DNA of 64,000 nucleotides from Tumebacillus sp. BK434. Its GTDB lineage: Bacteria > Bacillota > Bacilli > Tumebacillales > Tumebacillaceae. Shown one piece after another: positions 33,853-40,489 of this stretch. Position numbers and translations under genes: made by a program. The notes beneath the pieces are model-generated. The model was not told where the DNA came from. It did not search any database and worked only from the letters and a program-made list of their open reading frames with translations. The DNA lies in NCBI RefSeq assembly GCF_004340785.1, contig NZ_SLXS01000005.1, positions 232,318 to 296,317 of the forward strand. The letters are read 5' to 3'. Within the stretch, counting starts at the first letter, position 1. Each line of letters starts with the position of its first letter.

Positions 33853-34183
33853 CGTTGCACCTCAATTAAAGACTTATTGGGTCTATAATATCCTCGATAT
33901 TTCGATGGTGTCAAGTTTTTGATTACATGATCAGCACTTTTCTGTATCGAAATCGTCCAACGCTACACCAGAACAGATAGTGCCCTACACTGTGTAGGAA
34001 GGAGAAACGGAGGGAATTCCTTTAAAAAGCCTCCCACAACAGCAGATCCACACAAGACAACAGGACAAGCCATTTTGTGCGCTAGTCTTTTTATTTCGTT
34101 CGTTCTGCTAGTTGAATAAAGCCAGCTAGGATAACGGATATACTTTTGATATACTTAGTCGATAAAGAACAAGAGGAGATTAT
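33853..34183. other. AT-rich intergenic stretch, no gene seen
   Basis: It contains the Rrf2 promoter region (an AT-rich near-palindrome at about 33880-33905) and the VanZ promoter with AAGAGGAG before 34184. No convincing ORF or RNA gene was found. Confidence 0.45.
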
Positions 34184-34696
34184 ATGGGAAAAATAGTATC
34201 TAGAGGATTGCTAGCTTTATATGTTGTGATACTAACCTGGTTAGTGTTATTCAAATTATCATTCCATATTTCGTCAGTACTCGATTATCACCATAGAAGC
34301 CTTAACTTGGTTCCATTTGCTGCTCCCTCAATGGTAGATGGCAGCATTAATTTCGGAGAAATGATATTTAATGTAGTATTCTTCATTCCTTTGGGTTTGC
34401 TTCTGAATGTCAACTTCAAAAAAATTGGATTTTTACCTAAGTTTTATTTCGTACTGCTTTTTAGCATTACTGCTGAATTGATTCAATATATCTTCGCTAT
34501 TGGAGCGACAGATATAACAGATGTACTTACAAATACTGTTGGGGGCCTGCTTGGACTGACATTCTATAGTTTCATAAATAAGTATATTGATCATAAAAAA
34601 ATAGACTTAGTCATTATTTCCGTCGGCATACTTTTGCTCGTGTTATTTATCTCGATGGAAGCTAGTCATCTTTTCAACCGAAGGCTCCTAAGATAA
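34184..34696 (+). CDS. VanZ-family membrane protein
   Basis: This 170-residue protein has five membrane helices and the VanZ marks: SLNLVPFAAP, FNVVFFIPLGLLLN, ELIQYIFAIGATDITDVLTN and TVGGLLGL. VanZ-like proteins give low-level teicoplanin resistance in some glycopeptide operons, but most homologues have no known function. Base composition is clearly more AT-rich than the core genes on its right, which suggests acquisition. Confidence 0.9.
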   Translation: MGKIVSRGLLALYVVILTWLVLFKLSFHISSVLDYHHRSLNLVPFAAPSMVDGSINFGEMIFNVVFFIPLGLLLNVNFKKIGFLPKFYFVLLFSITAELIQYIFAIGATDITDVLTNTVGGLLGLTFYSFINKYIDHKKIDLVIISVGILLLVLFISMEASHLFNRRLLR

Positions 34697-34716
34697 CCTT
34701 TTGTGCGAAACTTATA

Positions 34717-34762
34717 GAAAAGGCAAGCAACCACTGATTCCCGCCAGTTGCTTGCCTTTTTA
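34717..34762. terminator. Bidirectional terminator between vanZ-like gene and rnhC fragment
   Basis: Fourteen-bp arms AAAAGGCAAGCAAC/GTTGCTTGCCTTTT have T-runs in both directions. Confidence 0.88.
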
Positions 34763-34773
34763 GTTAGTCGGCT

Positions 34774-35070
34774 TCACGCCAGCAAAACGTCCTCCGTCGT
34801 CTTGAAATGCAGTTTCGCCACGTTGACGAGTGCATCCTTACCGTGTTCTTTGACGTAGGACTTCCCCGCTTGGATTACGAGTGAGGACGCACCTTTAGGC
34901 AGCGTGAGGCCGTATTGCTTTTTAGCCCCATTGCTCCACTTCAGCAGTGCATCACGCACCAGAATCGAAGCGGCGGCGACCGCGAGAAATACATCAACGA
35001 CAAACTGAAGACCAGGGGCAAGGGGGATCCAAAGTTGGTTACCGTAGAAAGAAGATTGGCGACCTTTCAT
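34774..35070 (-). pseudogene. C-terminal fragment of a duplicated RNase HIII gene
   Basis: The last 70 residues of this 98-residue ORF (LAVAAASILVRDALLKW, LPKGASSLVIQAGKSYVKEH, KLHFKTTEDVLLA) match the end of the intact rnhC about 0.9 kb to the right. The N-terminal substrate-binding domain and the DESGKGDFFG active-site half are missing. The first 28 residues do not match. It is a remnant of a second copy, possibly acquired and not a simple tandem duplicate because identity is partial. It is unlikely to be active. Confidence 0.8.
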
Positions 35071-35082
35071 TACTGATGTGGA

Positions 35083-35571
35083 TTACCCTAGTTTCAGTAT
35101 AAATTCTTCAACCTCATGATTGCGTGAATTGGAAAACCCCTTGTCCTCGCCGCAAATTTGGAACCCACATTTTTCTAAGACCCGAATCGAAGCGATGTTG
35201 TCCTTTGCCGCACGGGCATAAATGGGTCGTGCTTTTACGTGATCCAAGAGCTCGGATAACGCCTTTGTGGCAATACCTTTGCCCCAGTATTCTTTTCCCA
35301 ACCAGTAGGTGACTTCCAGTTGACCGAATTGTTCAAAACATGAAACACTGCCTGCCACATGACCAGCGTAGACGATGGTTTTGTTCGTGATTGTCTTGTC
35401 GCCCAATATCTTACTCCAATGGGCATCGAATGCCTTCCGATCCGATGGGTCCTTGGCTGTGAAGGCTGCCATATAATTGGCAGTCGGATCCAGTTGATTC
35501 TCGTAAAACAGGGCTAGATCCGTTTCGATCACATCCCGCAGTCGGACGTTGTGTGCTGAATTATTGTTCAT
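35083..35571 (-). CDS. GNAT-family N-acetyltransferase (RimJ/RimL-like)
   Basis: The product is 162 residues. VRLRDVIETDLALFYENQ starts the fold, the acetyl-CoA loop is KEYWGKGIATKALSELLD, and NIASIRVLEKCGFQICGEDK follows. The acceptor is unknown. It lies between the truncated rnhC copy and the intact rnhC. Confidence 0.88.
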   Translation of the reverse strand: MNNNSAHNVRLRDVIETDLALFYENQLDPTANYMAAFTAKDPSDRKAFDAHWSKILGDKTITNKTIVYAGHVAGSVSCFEQFGQLEVTYWLGKEYWGKGIATKALSELLDHVKARPIYARAAKDNIASIRVLEKCGFQICGEDKGFSNSRNHEVEEFILKLG

Positions 35572-35626
35572 TTTAGGTCACATGCTCCTTAACAAATCAG
35601 ATTCACTTACTCGATTCAGAATCAAG

Positions 35627-36598
35627 CTATCGACATTTTTGCTGAATGTCTTCGGTTGTCTTGAAATGTAGTTTCGATACCTCACGAAGTGCTTCCGTCC
35701 CTTTGGCTTGTACAAACGCTCGGCCCGCCTTGATCACCAATGAGGATGCACCTTTCGGGAACTCAATGCCGAGCTCTGCCTTCACCTCTTTGTGCCAGCG
35801 CAGGAAGGCGTCACGCGCCAGAATGGAGGCTGCGGCCACGGCGAGATTTTGTTCCGCTTTTGGGACGAGGACGAGTTGGATGGTCGGGTCGAGCTTCTTC
35901 AGACGATTCTCGATCAGGGTCTCGTTGGCGAACTTATCCACGACGACGAGTTTCACCGACTGGATCTCGACCAGCTTTTCGATCACCGAACTATGCGCCC
36001 AGGACAAGAGGAAGTTGAGATTCTTGCCTTGGGATTGGAACTTCTCATACAGCTCGTTATATTTAGCAGGCTTCAGATGCAGGACTTTGTATCTCCCATA
36101 ACAAATCTTCTTAATCTCCGCCGCCAGCCCCGGAATCTTCGCATCTGTAATCTTCTTGCTGTCATCCACCCCCAGCGACTGCAGCAACGGCACCGCTTCC
36201 GGATCAACGATCACCCCTGCCGTCACCAAGCCACCAAAAAAGTCCCCCTTCCCGCTCTCATCCGTCCCAATCCACGGCTCATCGTATGAAACAACGACCT
36301 CCGGATGCTGCTTGGCCGGTTTTGCTGCCTTTACTGCTTTCGCAGCAGCAGGCGCTCCCCCCTGCATCTCCGCCATCAGGTCCTCCAGTGCCGCCTTCGC
36401 CGCGTTCTCCCCGCCTTGGGAGACGAGCTTCAGCCCCTTTTTGCCAAAATACACATTGAGCTGCGCCGTTGTACTGCCCTTGCGCACTTTAAACTGCCGC
36501 CCATAAGGTATCTCTTTCTGCTCCAGGATCTCCAGCCCGTGCGCCACGCAGAGTGCTTCGGTTTGCTCACAGGCGGTTGCTAAGTTGTGTGGTACCAC
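35627..36598 (-). CDS. rnhC: Ribonuclease HIII
   Basis: The GTG at 36598, eight bases after AAAGGAGG, gives 323 residues, close to the usual length; upstream in-frame codons lack a site. The N-terminal TBP-like domain (FKVRKGSTTAQLNVYFGKKG) recognises the hybrid. The catalytic domain has GTDESGKGDFFGGLV, VDDSKKI and LAVAAASILARDAFLRW. It cleaves RNA in RNA/DNA hybrids. A truncated second copy lies nearby. Confidence 0.95.
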   Translation of the reverse strand: MVPHNLATACEQTEALCVAHGLEILEQKEIPYGRQFKVRKGSTTAQLNVYFGKKGLKLVSQGGENAAKAALEDLMAEMQGGAPAAAKAVKAAKPAKQHPEVVVSYDEPWIGTDESGKGDFFGGLVTAGVIVDPEAVPLLQSLGVDDSKKITDAKIPGLAAEIKKICYGRYKVLHLKPAKYNELYEKFQSQGKNLNFLLSWAHSSVIEKLVEIQSVKLVVVDKFANETLIENRLKKLDPTIQLVLVPKAEQNLAVAAASILARDAFLRWHKEVKAELGIEFPKGASSLVIKAGRAFVQAKGTEALREVSKLHFKTTEDIQQKCR

Positions 36599-36713
36599 AG
36601 GGTCGTCCTCCTTTGCGTCTGTCATAGTATATACCATTTTCGCTAAAACTCGATGGTTTCCCCTTCTCGTTAAATAAGATAGAATAGAGGCTAGAATAGA
36701 GGAGGTGTGCAGC

Positions 36714-37136
36714 ATGACCTGGTTTTACGTGATTTTGGGGTTTCATCTGCTCGCAGTCGTGACGAAGCTCGGCGTGCTGTTCTATATACCGGCGCTGAAA
36801 GACGTTGCACAGATTCAGAGATTTCTCGGCAAGTACAAGATGATCGATCGCTATGCCAACTACTCGCTGTGGCTGTCCGGCCTCGGCATGGTTGCCGTCA
36901 CGTCGATCCAACTGCTGTTCCAGATGTGGCTGCTCGTGTCCATGCTGCTCTACACGCTGATCTTCTACATCATCAAGCGCGTCGTCATGGGCCGCATGGA
37001 GAAGATCATCGCGTCGAACAAAGTATATGCCCGCGACGAGATTCGCACGCTGAAGGTGGAAAATTACTGCGTGATCGTCGTCTCCGTCGGCCTGTTCCTC
37101 GCCATCGGCGGGCTGATGATGACCAAACCGTTTTAA
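36714..37136 (+). CDS. Four-helix membrane protein, unknown (possibly DUF2269-like)
   Basis: The ATG at 36714 has AGGAGGTG six bases upstream, giving 140 residues. Four membrane helices are seen (FYVILGFHLLAVVTKLGVLF, LWLSGLGMVAVTSI, WLLVSMLLYTLIFYI, VIVVSVGLFLAIGGLMM). The family assignment is tentative. It is divergent from rnhC and ends at a terminator. Confidence 0.7.
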   Translation: MTWFYVILGFHLLAVVTKLGVLFYIPALKDVAQIQRFLGKYKMIDRYANYSLWLSGLGMVAVTSIQLLFQMWLLVSMLLYTLIFYIIKRVVMGRMEKIIASNKVYARDEIRTLKVENYCVIVVSVGLFLAIGGLMMTKPF

Positions 37137-37140
37137 CAAG

Positions 37141-37175
37141 AAGAGTCCCCGCCGCCTGGCAGGGACTCTTTTTAT
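37141..37175 (+). terminator. Terminator between convergent genes
   Basis: The stem AGAGTCCC/GGGACTCT is followed by TTTTTATT on the plus strand. Confidence 0.85.
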
Positions 37176-37178
37176 TCG

Positions 37179-38252
37179 CTAGCGGGTCTTTTTCGAAAAC
37201 CCGCGCATCGATTTGGTGATGTTCTTCCATTTCTGCTTCTCCGCCGCTTGAGCACGCGCATCGTCCTTGCGGGCGAGATACGCCAGTTCACGCTGCATTT
37301 TGACGAAGTTGTTGTAGCGCCCTTTGTCGAGCGACCCGTCATGCAAGGCAGCTTTCACCGCACAGCCCGGTTCGCTGTTGTGGCCGCAGTCGCCGAAGCG
37401 GCACGACTCGGCCAGCTCCATGACGTCGGCAAAGGAATCGCTGAACCCTTCGTCCGCTTCCCACAACTGCAATTCCCGCATTCCCGGCGTGTCGATCAGC
37501 AGGCCGCCTTGGGGCAGCGCGATCATCTCGCGGTGGGTCGTGGTGTGCTTGCCGCGGTCGTCGCCTTCGCGCACCTCTTGCACGAGCTGCACGTCACGGC
37601 CGACGAGACGGTTGGTCAAAGTGGACTTGCCAACACCCGACGATCCGAGCAGCGCCACCGTCTGGCCTTCGCCCACGTACGGCAACAGCTCCTCGATCCC
37701 TTCGTTCATCACCGAAGAGGTCACGTGGATCGGCACGCCGATCGCCACGCTCTCCACCTGCGCGACTTTCTCTTCGACATCGTCGCAGAGGTCGGCCTTG
37801 GAGAGGATGATCACCGGGTTCGCTCCGCTCTCCCACGCCATGATCAAGTAGCGTTCGATGCGGCGCACGTTGAAGTCGTTGTTCAGCGCGTTGACGAGGA
37901 ACACCGTGTCGACGTTGGAAGCTACGATCTGCTCCTCGGTCGTGTTCCCTGCGATCTTGCGGGAGAACTTGCTCTTGCGCGGCAAAACGGCATGAATCGT
38001 CGCCTTGCCTTCTTCCGGACGCACGCTCATCACTACGAAGTCGCCCACCGCCGGGAAGTCTTCCCGCCCGTTGGTCTGGAAGCGGAACTTGCCCGACACG
38101 TCGGCCAGCAGGTCGCCGTTCTCGGTGTAGACGCGGTAGAGATGCTTGTGCTCCAGCGCGATGCGGCCGATCGTGTCACCTTGGCCGTCATACGCTGCGA
38201 AAGATTCTTGGAAAAAGGGCTTGAAGCCCATCGTTTGCAAATTAAAAGTCAA
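37179..38252 (-). CDS. rsgA: Ribosome small-subunit-dependent GTPase A
   Basis: The TTG at 38252, eight bases after AGGAGG, gives 357 residues. It is a circularly permuted GTPase: an OB-fold (VSGKFRFQTNGREDFPAVGD), G4 LSKADL, G1 GSSGVGKSTL, G2 GKHTTTHRE, G3 DTPGMREL, and the zinc knuckle CRFGDCGHNSEPGC. RsgA matures the 30S subunit and responds to (p)ppGpp. A 21-codon upstream ORF and alternative hairpins precede it. The C-terminus is basic. Confidence 0.96.
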   Translation of the reverse strand: MTFNLQTMGFKPFFQESFAAYDGQGDTIGRIALEHKHLYRVYTENGDLLADVSGKFRFQTNGREDFPAVGDFVVMSVRPEEGKATIHAVLPRKSKFSRKIAGNTTEEQIVASNVDTVFLVNALNNDFNVRRIERYLIMAWESGANPVIILSKADLCDDVEEKVAQVESVAIGVPIHVTSSVMNEGIEELLPYVGEGQTVALLGSSGVGKSTLTNRLVGRDVQLVQEVREGDDRGKHTTTHREMIALPQGGLLIDTPGMRELQLWEADEGFSDSFADVMELAESCRFGDCGHNSEPGCAVKAALHDGSLDKGRYNNFVKMQRELAYLARKDDARAQAAEKQKWKNITKSMRGFSKKTR

Positions 38253-38300
38253 TGTGGATTCCTCCTGGAATAGTTGATCGGATTCGAAATTTGAATGCGA

Positions 38301-38428
38301 TCACGGAGAAATCCCCTCTTTCTGCGAATGAATACAGCTGTCTTAAAGGAGGATCTCCGTGACCTCACTTGCAACGACATGGTTGGATACACTCTGCATT
38401 TTTACCATATAACATCACTCCTTTAAGA
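38301..38428 (-). promoter_or_regulatory. Structured leader of rsgA with alternative pairings
   Basis: Two overlapping inverted repeats share a central arm. TCTTAAAGGAG (38341-38351) pairs perfectly over 11 bp with CTCCTTTAAGA (38418-38428), which carries the SD of the small upstream ORF. TCACGGAGA (38301-38309) pairs with TCTCCGTGA (38354-38362). The central arm also contains TCCTCCT, complementary to the SD of rsgA. The pairings are partly exclusive, as in attenuators. Confidence 0.6.
38343..38408 (-). CDS. 21-aa upstream ORF in the rsgA leader
   Basis: An ATG nine bases after TAAAGGAG opens 21 codons (MVKMQSVSNHVVASEVTE, then ILL and a stop). It lies between a good promoter and rsgA and is exactly enclosed by an 11-bp inverted repeat. 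It looks like a leader peptide whose translation alters the mRNA fold rather than a functional protein. Confidence 0.55.
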   Translation of the reverse strand: MVKMQSVSNHVVASEVTEILL

Positions 38429-38439
38429 AACTTACTTGC

Positions 38440-38468
38440 ATTATAGCAACTTCCAAGTATTCCTACAA
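38440..38468 (-). promoter_or_regulatory. Promoter of the rsgA leader
   Basis: TTGTAG and a perfect TATAAT are separated by 17 nt on the minus strand. Confidence 0.7.
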
Positions 38469-38480
38469 GCCCAAGTAAAA

Positions 38481-38517
38481 AGGCAGATGCGCCTGCCGTT
38501 GTTCGGCGCATCTGCCT
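38481..38517 (-). terminator. Terminator of the peroxiredoxin operon
   Basis: Thirteen-bp arms AGGCAGATGCGCC/GGCGCATCTGCCT are followed by TTTTTAC on the minus strand. Confidence 0.9.
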
Positions 38518-38529
38518 CTGAATTTGCGG

Positions 38530-39015
38530 CTACCCGTTGATCGTTTTCAACACTTCGAACAGCTCGTCGTTTTCCGGCTGTTCCCCAATCGGGTGCACGT
38601 CGATGAAACGGATCACGCCTGCTTTGTCGATGATGAACAAAGCGCGCTCCGACATGCCTTCATCGCGCAAGACGCCGTACTTGGTGGCGACTTCGCCATG
38701 CGGGTAAAAGTCGGAACACAGCGGGTACGAGATCCCGCCGACCGAACGCTGCCACGCCTCATGACTGGGGATGCTGTCGACGCTGATACCCAGAACCTGG
38801 GTATGATGCTCTTCAAAACGGGACAGATCGTCCTCGTAAGAAGGCATTTGCGCGCCTCAGACCGGGGTCCAGTCGAGGGGGTAGAAGGCGATAAACACAT
38901 TCTTCCCACGGTAGTCGGACAGCTTTACCGTACGGTCGCCATGAGCTTTCAACTCAAAATCCGGAGCCGCGTCGCCGACTTTCAGCGTCTTGGTCTCTGT
39001 TGCGCCTTTTGGCAT
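38530..39015 (-). CDS. Selenocysteine-containing peroxiredoxin (UGA at codon 53)
   Basis: Read through one in-frame TGA (38857-38859), the gene encodes 161 residues from the ATG at 39015, which has GGAAGGAGGG six bases upstream. The fold is a complete AhpC/TSA peroxiredoxin of the AhpE-like one-Cys kind: [32 protein letters not shown], then the TGA, then [14 protein letters not shown]. The TGA falls exactly at the peroxidatic cysteine of the family motif. A hairpin fitting a bacterial SECIS follows. Cys100 (YPLCSDF) could form a selenenylsulfide. It is the second gene behind a glutaredoxin-thioredoxin reductase fusion, a likely electron donor. An inactivating point mutation is the alternative, but a second such gene near 60.5 kb argues for selenocysteine. 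Confidence 0.88.
38818..38837 (-). promoter_or_regulatory. Candidate bacterial SECIS hairpin of the peroxiredoxin gene
   Basis: In mRNA sense ACGAGGACGATCTGTCCCGT folds into seven base pairs with one bulged A and the loop GATCU (as RNA). The loop begins with G and lies 27 nt downstream of UGA, within the 16-37 nt window described for bacterial SECIS elements. Confidence 0.65.
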
Positions 39016-39122
39016 ACCGATCCCTCCTTCCTGTCTTCAAACTGCTCACACTCTATCGTTCAAAACTGCTCGGTGGTTGGATCACCATCTGTCAGTATGG
39101 CCCGCCGCACCGGCACTTATGC

Positions 39123-40406
39123 TTAGCTGTACTGTGGGATCAGACGCTTGCGCTTGTTGACGTGCTTGTCGGCGCCGAGCGCGGCCACCGCGCCGTCGGC
39201 CGCGGCGATCACCGCCTGCTTGAGCGGAGTCTTGCGCGCATCTCCGCCGGCAAAAACGCCTTCGACGCTGGTCTGCAGGTTGAAGTCGACTTCGATGTAG
39301 CCTTCCTCGTCGCGCTTCAGCGTATCACCGACAAAGTCGGTCGCCGGCTTGTTGCCCGCGACGTAGAGGAAAACGCCGTGCACCTCGAATCGCTCCGTCT
39401 CGCCGCCCTCTTTTTCCACCAGCAGTCCTTCCAGCTTGCCGTCTTCTTCGCCGAGGATTTCTTTCACGCGGTGTGAGAAGAGCACTTCGATGTTGTTTTG
39501 CCCGTCGAGGTCATCCAGATTGGCTTGTCCGGACAGCTTCTTGCCAGGGATCAGGAACAGGACTTTTTGGGCAAATTGGGCGATCGTCGACGCTTCCGAC
39601 ACCGCTTCTTCGTTGTCCCCGACCACGGCGACGGTGCGGCCTTCGAAGAACGCGGCATCACAGGTCGTGCAGTACGACACGCCGCGCCCCGCAAATTCGT
39701 CCTCGCCTTTCAGCTTCTTGGTCCGGCCGCGGGCGCCGACGGCGACGAAGATCGATTTCGTTTTGATCGTGCCTTCGGGGAGCACGACTTCTTTGGTCTC
39801 CCCGTCGACGTTCAGGCTCTGCACGTTGCCGCGCACGAACGTGGCGCCGTACTCTTTGGCTTGGCGTCGGATGCGGTCGACCAGTTCGAGGCCGGTCAGC
39901 TCTTCCTGCACACCCGGGTAGTTGGCGATTTTGTGCGTGATCGCCAAAGCGCCAGACGCCGGGCCTTTGTCGACGACGAGGACTTTCAGCTTGCCGCGCG
40001 CCGCATAGACGGCGGCCGATGCGCCGGCCGGGCCGGAGCCGATGCAGACGAGGTCGTACGTCTGGTCGTACATCGCCGGGTCGAGGTCGGTGAAGATCGC
40101 CTCCTGCGCCGCTTGCTCCGCTTCGATGCCCGCTTTGTCGCCGCCTGCGACCTGCGCGGTTTGGAGCATCTCTTCGGTCACGCCGAGGATCTGCTTCATC
40201 TTGTTCGGACGATAGCCGATGACCGATTGCTCGTCGATAAAGGTGACCGGTGTCGAGAAGATGCCTTTTTCATGCAGGTCGTTAAAATACGCCTTGTTCT
40301 CGATGACGTTGCGCTCTTCGTATGTGAAGCCCCATTCTGTCAGCTCTTTTTTGATCTTGGCGCAGTAGTTGCAGCCTGTCGATGTATAGACCACGATCTT
40401 CGGCAC
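39123..40406 (-). CDS. Glutaredoxin-thioredoxin reductase fusion
   Basis: The GTG at 40406, eight bases after GGGAGG, gives 427 residues. Residues 1-80 are a glutaredoxin-like domain (VVYTSTGCNYCAKIKKEL, cis-Pro FSTPVTFIDE). A linker leads to a full thioredoxin reductase: FAD motif CIGSGPAGASAAVYAARG, redox pair SYCTTCDAAFFEG, NADPH motif VVGDNEEAVSEAS, and GVFAGGDARKTPLKQ. Electrons would pass from NADPH through flavin and the CxxC to the fused glutaredoxin. The TGA-containing peroxiredoxin gene follows by 107 nt on the same strand, so a self-contained peroxide reductase system is likely. Confidence 0.92.
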   Translation of the reverse strand: MPKIVVYTSTGCNYCAKIKKELTEWGFTYEERNVIENKAYFNDLHEKGIFSTPVTFIDEQSVIGYRPNKMKQILGVTEEMLQTAQVAGGDKAGIEAEQAAQEAIFTDLDPAMYDQTYDLVCIGSGPAGASAAVYAARGKLKVLVVDKGPASGALAITHKIANYPGVQEELTGLELVDRIRRQAKEYGATFVRGNVQSLNVDGETKEVVLPEGTIKTKSIFVAVGARGRTKKLKGEDEFAGRGVSYCTTCDAAFFEGRTVAVVGDNEEAVSEASTIAQFAQKVLFLIPGKKLSGQANLDDLDGQNNIEVLFSHRVKEILGEEDGKLEGLLVEKEGGETERFEVHGVFLYVAGNKPATDFVGDTLKRDEEGYIEVDFNLQTSVEGVFAGGDARKTPLKQAVIAAADGAVAALGADKHVNKRKRLIPQYS

Positions 40407-40462
40407 TTTAGGTTCCTCCCTTTGGTTTGGTACAGATACGCATATCATGCCCCGAAACATAT

Positions 40463-40489
40463 AAAAACAGGACTGCTAGAGCAGTCCTG
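40463..40489 (-). terminator. Terminator overlapping the end of the SLH gene
   Basis: The stem AGGACTGCT/AGCAGTCCT includes the stop codon and is followed by TTTTTAT on the minus strand. Confidence 0.85.

Noticed and set aside
38356..38409. 17-codon plus-strand ORF starting GTG after AAAGGAGG
   Set aside because: The SD-like sequence is the complement of the rsgA leader arm, there is no promoter on that strand, and the peptide has no features. The minus-strand ORF has a promoter and SD.
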